In this document: positions 24,801 through 36,771 of the stretch, one piece after another | Layout: the number at the start of each line of letters is the position of its first letter | How positions within the stretch are numbered: the first letter of the stretch is position 1 | Origin: Nymphaea colorata | Taxonomy: Eukaryota; Streptophyta; Magnoliopsida; Nymphaeales; Nymphaeaceae | Direction: 5' to 3' | Length of the DNA stretch: 64,000 bases | NCBI RefSeq assembly: GCF_008831285.2 | Contig: NC_045143.1 | Location: 16,962,464-17,026,463, forward strand | The notes under the pieces: model-generated | Seen by the model: the letters and a program-made list of their open reading frames with translations, nothing else | Told to the model about the DNA's origin: nothing | Databases searched by the model: none | Made by a program: the position numbers and the translations under genes

Positions 24801-25118
24801 CAGGGGGGCAAACGAATAATGAATGACTATAAAAGATATTGAACCTTTGTTTAGTCTGCAGATAGGGGAAAAGCGGGCACTTTGATTTCTCGAACGCATT
24901 TCAAAACCTAAGCAGTTTAAATGGCAGAATTAGCTGTCCTTGTTTCTTTTATGATTTATTAATTAGACAGGACTGAGCTTTGAGACCCCACAAAATTTGA
25001 CGATATCCCAAACCATGGAAACTCCCAAAAACCAGCGGCATATCAGCTGCTTGTTTTCGTTGATGGTTTTGCGGCATTTCGGGACGTGCAAAAGCATGTA
25101 CATTTTGCATGCGTTCAA

Positions 25119-25137
25119 ACACACACACACACACACA
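25119..25137. repeat. CA microsatellite
   Basis: Short pure CA dinucleotide run in intergenic DNA. Confidence 0.85.
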
Positions 25138-27147
25138 ATAGAGGGGGCAAGTTGACTCCAGCAATCTACCAAAAAGATTTGACTGTGTTCTAGCTAGAGC
25201 TGCAATCGCAAAGGAATCGAATTCGTCGCAGCGGAATGCATACAAGAAAAGTCACGACCGGAATTAGATATGGTACAGTAAAAACTGACAAAATCTTCGA
25301 TCTAGATTGACAACCACTTGCTACCCTAGTTCTAACATCCACAAGATCAACACTCTTTTCAGTTCTAGACAAGCCATAAGAATTTCAAGCCTTCCGCGAA
25401 TCCACTCACCTCGAACGCTTAAATCCTTTTTCTCACATGGTGAAAGCGTCATCCAAACAGTCCATACGTTTCTTGAGAAAAAAGCGTAGTAATCCTGCAA
25501 CTGTTTTCGAGGCTTCTGAAATTAAGTTTCTTGGGAAGTATATGTTTTGGTAAGAGTTAATATGTTGGCAGGTAGAGATGTGCATGTGATGAAATGATTG
25601 CAACAGGATGAGGAAGGAAAGTTACGGTGGACGGAAGATTCGCCTCTTCTGAATCCTGGACCGCCTTCGAATCAGCCAAACCTATTTGGTTTCTCTGTAG
25701 GTATCAATGCCAAGCAGCAGAGAAACAGGATTAGATGAAGCGTTGGATTCTCACTAGTTTCTCCCTGGTACCTGGGAAGAAGAAGAATTTGCAGTTCACA
25801 TTATGTTAGGTCAATCAGCCATGTCAACTGGTTGCCCCCCCTTGAATCAAGCAAAAAAGGCTGTCCTTTGTCAATTGACCTAGAATACGGGCATCATATG
25901 TTCAATTTAGGTAGCACAGGAGGCCTATGTTTTATATCTTTATCGCTGTTCTCTAATTCTACTTAAAATATGAGGTAGGACAGAAATGATTATGATGTCC
26001 TCTCTTTTCTATAACGTAAAAGTTTTTTTTTTCTTCACTAAAAGGGCAATCTTAATGGGATGTTTCTTTTGATTTAAAAGGTTCATTCGCATTAAGAAAA
26101 CAACAGGTGTGGAGACAAAGTATAACAACGCCAACTTCTATACCTTGGGCGTCTAGTTGCAATATGCCAACGCAGGCTGTCAACAGTCCCCACCGGAACC
26201 TTATGATCAAAAGGATTTTGCCTTATAACTGCAAGCATTAATCGTTCCTAGTGACACATCCATCCGACCCTGATAAATTGTGATTCTCTAATCTGCAAGA
26301 AGCTTTGGCTTCATAGCCTATATTTCTTCCTTAGATACAGAAACAAGGATAAAACTATAGTAAAAAAAAGCTTTTGATGTTTTTTTTTTTTCGTTATAAT
26401 AAGGCAAGCTTGAAGAAAACGAAAAAGAAAATAAAATAAGTGAACTAAAAACACGAGCATAAAAATAGTAGATTTACAGCAAATGAAAATAGAAAAAAAA
26501 AACGTCTAGCATTAAAAAAACATGAAAAGAAGAATAAAATGAAAAAAAAAAACATGCTTTTATTTCGCGTCTTTTTGTTTTTTCAAAAAAATAATGTTCT
26601 TTCAAATTCTAAACGGCTAATTTATTTATCATATTACTTTTATATAAACAAAAGCTTAAAAAAAAGCTTTTTTTGTGCCTAAAAATAAAACAACTCTACA
26701 AAAGACCCATTTCATATGATGGGAGTTGCCGGAGTATTGGGTGCTGCTCTGCTATGCGCTATTCATGGTGCTACCGTAGAAAATACTTGAGGACTGGGAA
26801 TGCGGAAAAAAAAGGTTTTGTTCCCATCTCAACGTGTGACGGTTTAGAGGTCACAATTGCAATATCATCTGTGTGCAACAGATGCCTAGACAAACATAGA
26901 AAAGCAAGACCCTAAGCATTCATTCAACTGCAAGAACTAAGGATCCCAGATAGATTTGATTATAGAAAACTGTGGGAAAAAAAACGTAAATATTCATATG
27001 CTAAAAAATGCAGGCACAATATTTAACATCCAGCAACAGATACAAAGATTCTAACTATCTCACAGGGGCGTCAGGCAATATGCACGTATGCTTCTTCTCC
27101 TGAAAGGATATTAAATTTCCTTTCTTATCAGATATTCCTGCATGCTT

Positions 27148-30100
27148 CTAACTTCGTTTTGAAGAATCATTTTCCTCCCCGGTTGTATTCTCAGATTGAG
27201 GCTCTGCTGGAGATGCATATCCCAAGAGCAAAGGATCATCTTTCTTCTTGCTTGCACTTCGATTAGCTGCAAAAGCACGAAGTGGTGGTTCAAACATCGT
27301 GCTTGCAACATCAGGAGGTGGTTCATCTTCTCCAGCGAGCACAACCAGCCCTTTCCCTTGCAATGATGATGGCTCCTTATAGCATGCTTTCCAGAGCATA
27401 TCCACTAGCTGTCTCTCTTCCTTGGCAGCTCCCAGCTCTTCAGGTGCCATTGAGCTGATTCTGTCGATCTGATCCTGAAGGATCTGCTTAAACCTCTCGC
27501 TCTCCTCAACAGAGGCACCTCCAATTGCAGTAACGCCACCGCCCTTGATGAGCTCTAGAAGGCTGCGAAGTGCACTCTCTCGCACGTCTGCATTTTCGCT
27601 AGAAGCTAGGTGCATCATGATCCGTGGGAACCCAAGCTCTGAAACCACTGCACAGTCTGCTTTGTCCTCTTGCAGCAAGTACTGAATCAAGTTAAGAGCC
27701 TTCCTGCAAAGTTATTCAGGGTCAGGTATACGGAAATCCAAGACCAAAGGAACTGCAACCCGCTCCATTCAACAATTAACCACGTGGCCCTCAAATGACA
27801 TTGCTAAAGTTCTTCAGTTCATTTCATGAAGGGAAAGAATGTAATCGATGCATTCAAAAGCCCTGTCTAGGTATCCCTCGCATATTGAAGCCTAAAAAGG
27901 CTTTGATGGGAAACTATACGCACAGGGCTTCTAGGTGGGAAAAAGTCCACATGAATAATTATAATATTAGTAATAGCAGCAGTAAAAAAAAAAAAAAAAA
28001 AAAGTGAAAAAGGAAAAGGGGGTGAAGGAATAAGAACGGTAGGGGTCTAAAGAAAAACTTAATTTTTCCTCACAAGGTACTTCACTTGGTGAAGAGAATG
28101 TTCGTCTTCAACATTCAACATAAGCATTTGAGTGACCCTAGTTGCAGCAGCAGATGTAGCATCTTTACCTCTGAAATCTCACACTGTCAGAAGTAAGAGC
28201 ATCCTTGAGAGCAGTATAACCACTGGCCAAACGAAATGCAGAAACTCCCAGCTTGTTGTGACGAATCAAAGCTGAAATGGAAGAGGCCCAGTTAGATGTT
28301 TTGCTACAAAAAGAAGGTGCATCATCAACTCGAAACAGGAAAAAAATGAAGAACATTTAGATACTAACAGGATATTGCACCGAGTGCCTTGGTTCGAACG
28401 GTTATATCTGGGTCTGAGCTGAAGTTCAGCATAAGAGGCTCAAAGCTATTAGCCTCCATCACAAGTTGCTGGCTTCTCGGATTGTTTTGCACGATAGTTG
28501 TTACCACATCCGCAGCTTTTGCACGAATTCCAGCATGTGAATTCTTTAGGTAGCTAAGTAATGGAACCAGACCACCTATCGAATGTAAATCTGTAATCAC
28601 CGAAATTGGAAAGAAATTATAGCTTCATATTGTATTCAAGAGAACAAGAGCAAGGTACACCAAAAACTAAAAAGAATGTCTTATCCAATATCACTGTGCA
28701 ATTGAAAACTCTAACTTTCTGCACATACAATACTTTTATCTAGAAAGAAGGAGAAAAAAGTCTCTATACCATGATACCATCTAAAACTAAAGCCAAACAA
28801 ACTACATAAAGGTGGTCTAAATGAACAGATTGCGACATCATGATGCGATGACAAATGCTATGTTTGCTAGAACTGATACTCAGAACAAGGGGATTTGAAA
28901 AAGAGAATATCGATTCAAAACTATAAACTGGTCAAATCAGGAAACACCTTACGTAGTCAATCTTGTGCAACATGATGAGCAGTCCATTTTCTTTTGTATT
29001 TTTCAGGCTTTAAAAATTTTTATTAGCCGCTGCTTTAATCAAGCTGGACTGCAACAAAAAAAAGGGCCAAGGACCAGCCTATGGTCAAAGCTCTAGCAGC
29101 TCTCTCATCAACAGCAGTAACCAAATTTTCTTCTCGTTATGATGCCTGAGTTTGACAAACCCATGCTAAGCAACTATAGTTTCAATGAAATGAATCAAGG
29201 TACACATGCTCTTAGACACCCCCAATGTTCCTTTTCTACATTATCCTCTCAGGTTCCAATGATGACAAATCAAATGAGTGTTTAACAACTGAAGGATTAG
29301 TGCCATTTATTTGATGTAAACTCCAAAAAGGGACGTGAAAATATGCCTAATATATGAGAACGATATGCAGATTTGCTACGCTTCAAGCAAAATAGAAACA
29401 GCAAAGTGAACAAATAAAAAGATAGGCTAACTGGCAGGAGTGACACCTTTGATAGTCCTAACTTCTTCCATGTAGAAACTTGGAATGAGAAGATACTCTG
29501 GAAAATTATGATCATCACTGAGGAGTTGGTTCAACAGTCAACACACTAAATAAAATTGCTGCCTAAGTTTGGTTCTTTGTTTCCCCAGTAATTCTATCCT
29601 AACAAGGAAAATAATATGGTGCACAATAACAACATGATGCTAGATCCAATTTTTGTCGCTTAATGAACTGCTGTACATGCTGCTCTTTCTTCTGGAGAGA
29701 GAAGCACAGAGTAAGGAAACACCCGAATCATCAAAAACTGAAATGAAAAGCTTTTGATACTTAGGAATGAGTTCAGGAATGATATATGATTAGACCATTT
29801 CTATTTTCCTTTCTCATGTTTCTTTTGTCATTTGTTTAGTCAAGAACAGCTATAATCGTCTTAAGACTTCCTGGGACTTGGGACCAGGTCTGAGGAGATC
29901 AGCAATGACACAACTTCGTTGTTCCTTTTCTTTTTCCTCCTTAACTTTTCACTCTTTGAACAACCATGAAAACTATGTCTTAGAGTTAGAGAACAGCTGA
30001 TAAGGAGGCATAAAATATTTTCATTTTAGAGTCTTTCACAGGCCCTATATCAAGTCACAAACATGTCAAGTTCCAGCATATGACATCCTTGCCTTTAGTA

Positions 30101-31337
30101 GGAAAAGAATAGAGACAACGATCATAAATATTCCACAAGGATTCAGCTACCACAGAGAAAGCCAATGAGGATCCTACCATTGGCCATATCAATAGACTCG
30201 ACGTGTTCTTGCAGCTCATCTAACATATCTGCATGGTCAAACATGAATAAAATAAATAAAATGAATAAAATTGTGGACAACAGTTAAATTCGCAAGGAAA
30301 CAACAATTAGTTCAGTTCAAATGACCTTCAATGTCATCTGTTGTAACCCCTTGAGACTCCAAAACCTGCTGTGGGGTGTTCATAACAAGAGTAATTTCCT
30401 TCATTCTCTTGACAACATCAACTGTTTGAGCCTCCATTGCTTCCATGAACCATTTCCTGTCCTCTTCACTGCAAGCAACAATATTGATGAGTTGGTTGAA
30501 TTCGTATAGACAAAAAATTCAGCAAAAAGTATGGTAAAATATCCACGACCAACCAAAACATAATTGAAAATGTTGGTTCTTGAAGTTTTCACTCATTCAA
30601 ACCACCGAAACCACATGCATAACTTGTGATCTAGAATACGGACACTATGACATGAACAAAATCTATCCAATTGATTATCGGCAAGCTTAGTCAAAATAAA
30701 GCCGCAGGACACTTGGTAGCCATACTAGAATAGGCTTACTATACACATGCTGCCGTCCCTACACAATAAGAGAGAACAACACCAGTTCCTGGTCATTCTC
30801 CTTTGATCTACTCCCTGAAATCACCATATTCGAAACAAACTCAAAACCTCTAACAGTAATTTGATGGTTTGAGCCCAAGATGATCTAAGGCCGAAAACAT
30901 TTCTGGATGAATTTGCATCTCTGACGTGAAGAAATAGAATCGTTTGAGACGAAAACAAATGAATTAGATATTTTGTTCTCTAGGTAAAATTGGCCGAGGC
31001 CCTAGTCTAAGAAAAAAGAAATGAGTCCTAAGAGCTATCATCTTGAAATGTATAGATCATAATTTGCCTCCATCAACAACTAGACGAAATGATGCTCGAT
31101 CCATTCAACTCACTTGCACTGCAGCTTATTAGCAAACCGACCACCAGAATGTTTCTCTTATTCTTTTTTGAATTTTATCTACCTCCCTGGAGTCCATGAA
31201 GAGGCAAATGCAACAAAATAAACAAAAAAACAAAAATGGTAAAAACGACCACAAGATGTTGGGAAGGATAAATGGCTCGGATAAGCGTACTCCAACCCTG
31301 GCTTTAATAATTAATAAGGAAATGAACACAAACGCGC

Positions 31338-31368
<31 letters not shown>

Positions 31369-31779
31369 GAGACAGACACACAGACAGACAGACAGAAAAA
31401 CGCTCACTCACTCACACACACAGACACAGGGGGGAGATAATAACGACAAAAAAAAAACAATCAAGACAATGCAATCGCCAAAGAACAAAAAGAAGCGAAG
31501 AGAAAATCCTGACGGAACCCATCGCAACTGCAAATGCATCACAAACCTAAAACTCCAGCCATTTGAAAAAAACGGTTTCAAGAATATATAAACAAACACG
31601 GGCGCTCTTCGGATCAATGAACCATCGCAACTACTAAATACGGAGTTTGCGAAGAAAACAGGGAAATTAATACCGGAAAATGAGACAACGTACCTGAACT
31701 GACGAGGAGGCCGAGTCCCGTCGGAGTGCGACAGGCTCCATTTCAGTAATCCGTCCCAATTAGGCCGGTCCCCCGCCAT
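27148..31779 (-). CDS. FES1A: Fes1-type Hsp70 nucleotide exchange factor, 6 exons, 386 aa
   Basis: Exons: 31694-31779, 30326-30468, 30178-30228, 28369-28590, 28169-28271, 27148-27703; total 1161 nt in one frame. The protein begins MAGDRPNWDGLLKWSLSHSD, the conserved Fes1 N-terminus, then an armadillo-repeat core (ELQEHVESIDMAND, GGLVPLLSYLKN, QNNPRSQQLVMEAN, KALGAISSLIRHNKLG, RKALNLIQYLLQ, GFPRIMMHLAS) and a C-terminal tail with GEDEPPPDVAS..FEPPLRAF. Plant Fes1 proteins bind cytosolic Hsp70, promote ADP release and are needed for thermotolerance (Arabidopsis Fes1A). Length is slightly above the Arabidopsis protein. The exon 2 donor is the weak GTCATT; other sites are ordinary. Intron 1 (1225 bp) carries a GA repeat and intron 3 (1587 bp) is plain AT-rich DNA. 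Confidence 0.93.
27983..28003. repeat. Poly(A) tract in Fes1-like intron 5
   Basis: About 20 A residues on the plus strand, next to short GAAAAAGG repeats. Low-complexity DNA. Confidence 0.85.
31338..31396. repeat. GA/CAGA microsatellite in Fes1-like intron 1
   Basis: GA run followed by a CAGA/CACA-rich stretch. Apparent open frames across it are low complexity and not coding. Confidence 0.8.
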
Positions 31780-32843
31780 TAGGGAACAAAAATTCAAGAC
31801 GGGCTTCAGGAAAGAACAAGCCTCGAAAATGCCTTGTTCAATAAGAAACAAAGACGAAGAAGATGAAGAGGAGAGAAAGGGAGAGGTTGCAGACAGAGGC
31901 TTCTTTAAGAGACGGCGAGGAGGGGACGAGAGCCTTCCAGAAGCAATTCGAAGGTCAACTCCGCTCTTCCAGACGGAGACGCAGACCGCCACGAACGCTC
32001 AGAAGAAGAACGACCCGACCCTGTATTTCTTCTAATTGGCCGCCATGCCCCCACTCCGTTTATGACGTAGCTCGACGGTTCGCGTACCGCCGAATCGAGT
32101 GATTGGGTCTGATCGAAGAGCATCGGATCCGTTGGCGGCTTCGTGCCTGATCCGATCCATAAAATGGACCAAATTGGTCAGATCACTAGGGCATGGTGTA
32201 GTTTTACTGATACTTGATAGTTGATACAGGAGGGAACTGGTTGAGTTACGCTAAGTGCTTGTCTCATGTTAGTTTTTGTAAACGCGATTCATTTGATAAG
32301 AATTGAATTGTTTTTTTTAGAGTTTTCTAAGTTTAATGTACAAAATGCATTCGTTTAAATCATAGAAAACATTGATATTTCAATAAATCATTATGAAATC
32401 CTGCTTATATGCGACTGTAGGATGTATGATTTTCAGACAAAGTTCTTACTGCACAATCAACAAAAACTACAATGACTTGGTTAAGTGGGTTGAATTAAGA
32501 ACTTAGACTTGAAACCGATTAAAAGGCCCATCCCCTCATGCTGAAATGATCTTAGAAACCTGATTTTAACTTCAAATAACCTTGTCTGAATTAGTTTCGA
32601 TCAACCAAGCCTCTATTATAGTTGCAAACTCAGCCAAGAGTTGAATACTTGGACCTCAGACACACTGGGTTTCACCGTAGAGACTATTTTTCCTCCAGTA
32701 GCGTCCGGTTGGGGTCAAATGAACACCAAAAATCCGAATCGAAAAGATCGAACCTGACCCGAAACAAGAGATGTAGCCTCATCTTCTATTTGGAACCAGC
32801 GGTGTCTCCTTGGAATCAGGTGATCTCCTGGATGTGCCAAACG
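31780..32843. promoter_or_regulatory. Divergent intergenic promoter region, Fes1-like / chloroplast protein
   Basis: 1.06 kb between two divergently transcribed start codons. The Fes1 side (31.8-32.1 kb) is GC-rich and holds TTCCAGAA at 31935-31942, two adjoining heat-shock-element units, about 155 bp upstream of the ATG. The middle is AT-rich. No gene seen. Confidence 0.4.
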
Positions 32844-33465
32844 ATGGCGATATCGCTATCACCATTGCTTCCGTTACTGAATCTCCATCCAGGAACTCGA
32901 CCCTTCTTTCTTTCTTCTTTGAAACTCCATCATTCCACCGCAATCTCGGCTGCCCACTTCCGGGGATACACTCTCTCGCTCCCTACTGAGCATAACCGCT
33001 GGCGTTCATGGAGAGGCAGGCGAGGTTTGAGGCTCAGCGCCCTTCCTGATGGAGATGTGCCTGCAGAAAGTGCAATTCAGGAAGCCCAACAAGTTATTTC
33101 GGGGAACAACGATGTTGGGTCTTCGATAGTAGCCTTTCTTCTTGGTGCAGCGTTTATTGGTCTCACAATCCTTACAATTGGGGTGAGTTCAGAAAACTTT
33201 AACTTTCTCTTTTTGGGGTTCTAGGCGGTTGACGAAAGCTTCTCATTTGGTTGAGAATTTTGGATTCTGTTTTTGACATTTGTTGGTCTGTTAGGTCATA
33301 TACATAGGTGTGACGGATTTCTTGCAAAAGAGGGAGAAGGAGAAGTTCGAGAAGGAAGAAGCGACCAAGAAGAAGAAGGGTGGGAAGAAGCGGGTAGTGC
33401 GAGCTAAGACGGGACCAAGGGGTTTCGGACAGAAATTGGAAGAGGAAGGTGATGATGATATCTGA
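32844..33465 (+). CDS. Predicted chloroplast single-pass membrane protein, 2 exons, 169 aa
   Basis: Exon 1 32844-33182, exon 2 33295-33465; the intron has GGG/GTGAGT and TTAG/GTC borders. I chose ATG 32844 (context ACGATGGCG) over in-frame ATGs at 32832 and 32622 because it opens a sequence looking like a chloroplast transit peptide: residues 1-65 are rich in Ser, Leu, His and Arg with few acidic residues, ending near RLSALPDG. A single hydrophobic segment spans about residues 92-119 (VGSSIVAFLLGAAFIGLTIL..). The tail is a charged helix (QKREKEKFEKEEATKKKK), a basic patch with KTGPRGFGQK, and an acidic end. It resembles uncharacterised plastid proteins of plants; I do not recognise a named function. 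Fes1-like is its divergent neighbour. Confidence 0.82.
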
Positions 33466-36400
33466 AGTAACGCGGAAGAAGTAATCTCTCTTTCTTGCTC
33501 TCTCTGTGGTTTGCAATGCTCAATTCGCCTGCAAAGTCCCATGCAACTCCTGCCAGTTATGGAGCAAGGTCTACCTAATTTGCTCCTGGTGATTTAGCAT
33601 TCCTTATCATGAACACGTGATGGAAGCTTCCTGTCAATGCTCTCCATCCATCTTTCTGTAGCCATTATGTTATGATCTAATAGAAGTTTTTCTGGCAGAC
33701 TTATCACAGTAATCGAGGCATAAGCTGCATTAGTGGAATCAAAACAATAGATCTTTGAAAATTTTCCATGTTAAAGAAAGTGCCTTCCTGGATCGTGCAG
33801 CCAGAAGTCTTTGAGTAGAATTTTTGGTCTATTCTCTGTTCTTTTCTAGGTTCGAAGTTCTTCTCCTTCTCGTATCCTCAGGGATGGTCTGTTGCATTCC
33901 CAAAACAGCATTCTGTGTAACTTTGCAAATGTAATTTCTGTTCTAATGATTACTTTCAGTTCAAGTCATTCATCTTTCACTCTGTGGCCTTTTCCTTTTT
34001 CTTCTTTGGATTTCTGCAGAAGGCATTTGGATATCGCAGTGTTCATTTGTGTAGTTGGCATTTACTGTGAGCTTTTTTCTGTTCCCATGATAATCAAAGG
34101 TGAATGAGTTATGATCTGGTTCTTGAACTTGCCACCAACTATGATCTGATGCCTACCCATATTCACCTATCCTGCTATGGAGCAGGCTGGTACTGGTTCC
34201 TTCACAACGAACGGCCTTGGCCGAATCCATCGCAGACAAAAGGACATGCTTGTGTGGTTCTTTACACCTTCTTTGTCTGATCCAAGCAGGAACACTGGAC
34301 ATCATAAGCTGATCATGATCTTCAACGAGAGAAGGTAAGTTGAACTTTCTCATACGGTTTGACTATACCAGTCAAAAAATGCCCAAGGATCGAGTATGGG
34401 ATTAGCATTGACACTTCTACGCAGGACATGAAAAACTTTCCAACCACTAACCATTGCTGATACGCTGAAAGGCGGTGTCGCCATTGGCACAGATATGTTA
34501 TCGCACTTCATGTCATCATAGTTATTCGTTCTCGTCGTCACTGAGCTTGCTTCTGCCGCCAAAGTCCAATCCTTCTTCCTGCTCTGTGCTGGTAATGCCT
34601 CAGGATTGATGGACCTGGCTGTTCAGCTATTCCGCTTCGCTTGCTATTTATCCCTGGAGTGTCCGGCAATAACATAAACTTTTAGAAGGCAGGAGTTGCA
34701 AAGAGCTTTGATCCCAAGGTACAGAAAGATATCCGGATTTCCATCCTCAAGCCTAACGCTCCCTCCTCATGTCTGATTCAGTGACTTGCCCTTTGCATAT
34801 TTAATTACGCTTCGCAACTTTTCTTTTGGGACTGAAGAATGAGCCGGCGGCTGTAGAAATTTCACTGATTGGATTGTGCCCAATGGACCAAAAGATATGC
34901 TAGGGTATGAAAAAATCGTAATAAATTAGTTCAGTTTTGTCCTCAAGCTTGGTATACTGGGCATCTATTATGGAGTCTACGATCTCTTAATGAGTGATTT
35001 GCCCTTGCATAGTTAATTCCTCTTTGCAACTTTTTTTTTTGGGCTATTAATACACGGCATGTCCTTGGTAGTCTTACGAGTTCTGTTTAGAAGTTTCACT
35101 GATAGAGCCCAGCGGACTACAACGTATCCCAGGTTTTGACAAAATCGTACCAACCATTTCACTTTGTTCACAAGCTCCGTATAGTTGGCGTCCACTCCAT
35201 AGCTTAGCATTGGTTGAACTGGCTTTTCTCTTATTGGTAACACAAGGGTTGGATGTATCGATCCCCATGGACAGAATAGCCACTACATAAGGAGAAGCAG
35301 GATTGATTAGTATCAACGTCCAAAGGTCTCATGAACTGGAAAAGGGACATCTTTCTTTTGTTTTCCTCTGACATATTAAAAATCTAAATGACAGGGAAAA
35401 AGAGAATTTCAGAAAAGAGAAATTAGAGGCCGACATTTTACATTTTCTAACGCAAACTTGTGATTTGAAGCCTTCCATTAATGGAAGAGTATGCTTTTGG
35501 AGAACCTATAACGCTCAACAGCCATGAGCGCGAACATAAATTCTCAGATTTTTTCGAGAACCTCCCGCCATAACGCAGAGACGCCTTGTATAAGTTGAAA
35601 AGCAACACGAATCCCGTTGGGGTATCAAATTCATGACACTGTGACTTCTCAGCTAGGATATCAAAATGCATGACAGACAAATTATCAGCAAGCTGCCACC
35701 TGATCAGGTCCCATGCAAGTGAGACCCTCAGCCAAGCCAAGGCACAGGGCTTATAAACAAGAGAACCCATGACACAGTGGGTTCTCTTCACAATATCCAC
35801 CATGTGAAAGCAAACTTCGTTACTTGTTCACACCACCGTTCCCATCGAACCACAGCCAAAACAGATGGTCCGACCACCACACCAATCTCCCTTACGCCTC
35901 AGGAATCAAAACAGAATGACGGAATGATTTCCCAACTGAATCAGGACCAAGGAGACATAAGTCAAAACAGCTACCAATAGGCTATGTCATAAAACAGCCA
36001 ACTAGAGCACCTCAACGAGATATGGCGCACAAACTTAGCTATGTCGGCATGAAGGACACAGGATAAAATGTACTGGAAGGCGGACATCAAGAGGCGTTTA
36101 ATTGGACAGCCGGGATTAATGCATCACATTGCTGTCACATCCACAAAGTCTGAATCCTCCCACAATGGGAATATAAGCAAGCTTGTCAACAGAGCCAGTT
36201 CAAATTGGCCACATTGTCCAATTGCAGTATGTCGACGTAAATGCATCATAACCATAACTCAAAATGGGCAGCTGATGCACAAACAGCAGTCCAAACTGAA
36301 GTGCCAGGCCAAGACAAAGATAGTACAGCAATTTGATCATGAAAGTAACCATCAAATATTCAGGCCAATCCATGCTCATCTAAAAGAGAAAAGCTGAATA

Positions 36401-36771
36401 AATAAAATTATCCCCATAGGAAAATTTTTAACATAAACCTACGGAACCTGATGGCTCTCCACATGGCGACATTTGTACAGTCACGTTACTTTAATTTACT
36501 ACTAATTATCACCTCCCTCCTTTTTACAACAAAGACCATGTACAGTCTTTTTAACTTCTCTGCTACAATGCTTTTTTGCAGGGGCATGGGCATTTCACCA
36601 TCTGGGCCTCTCAGCAACTCCTAATCATCTTTTTTTAGTAACAAACCCTCTCGTTTCAAACTACACAATGTACAAGTTTCAGTACAAACTAAACATCTTT
36701 ATTTCCAAATCAAGCTTGTACACGCTCCAAGCCTCAGTTAGCTGTACAACATCCTTCACAACTCATCTGAC
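33466..36771. other. Gene-free interval between chloroplast protein gene and Pumilio
   Basis: Left part is probably the 3' UTR of the plus-strand gene, right part the 3' UTR of Pumilio (AATAAA on the minus strand at 36698-36703). A degenerate direct repeat lies at about 34782-35200. Short open frames are not convincing. Confidence 0.6.
34782..35200. repeat. Degenerate tandem repeat, two units of about 210 bp
   Basis: Units 34782-34980 and 34993-35200 share AGTGACTTGCCCTTTGCATA / AGTGATTTGCCCTTGCATAG, CGCAACTTTTCTTTT / TGCAACTTTTTTTTT, GAAATTTCACTGAT / GAAGTTTCACTGAT, AAATCGTA, and CCTCAAGCTTGGTATA / TCACAAGCTCCGTATA. Clear by eye though diverged. Confidence 0.7.

Larger units (their letters stand above)
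21288..27147. other. Gene-free interval between LUX-like and Fes1-like genes
   Basis: Left end is the promoter and leader of the LUX-like gene. The remainder is AT-rich with poly(A) tracts (24226-24244, several at 26.3-26.6 kb) and a CA microsatellite (25119-25137). A palindrome-rich stretch with AGATCTTAGATCT lies near 22340-22400 and may be a MITE remnant. I see no supportable gene. Confidence 0.6.

Noticed and set aside
31196-31591. Open frame opposite Fes1-like intron 1
   Set aside because: Composed of GA/CAGA microsatellite translation (RERE..), so not a protein gene.
32622-32843. Upstream in-frame extension of the plastid protein (74 more codons)
   Set aside because: The extension is not transit-peptide-like and has no hallmarks of coding; the ATG at 32844 has better context and begins a plausible targeting sequence.
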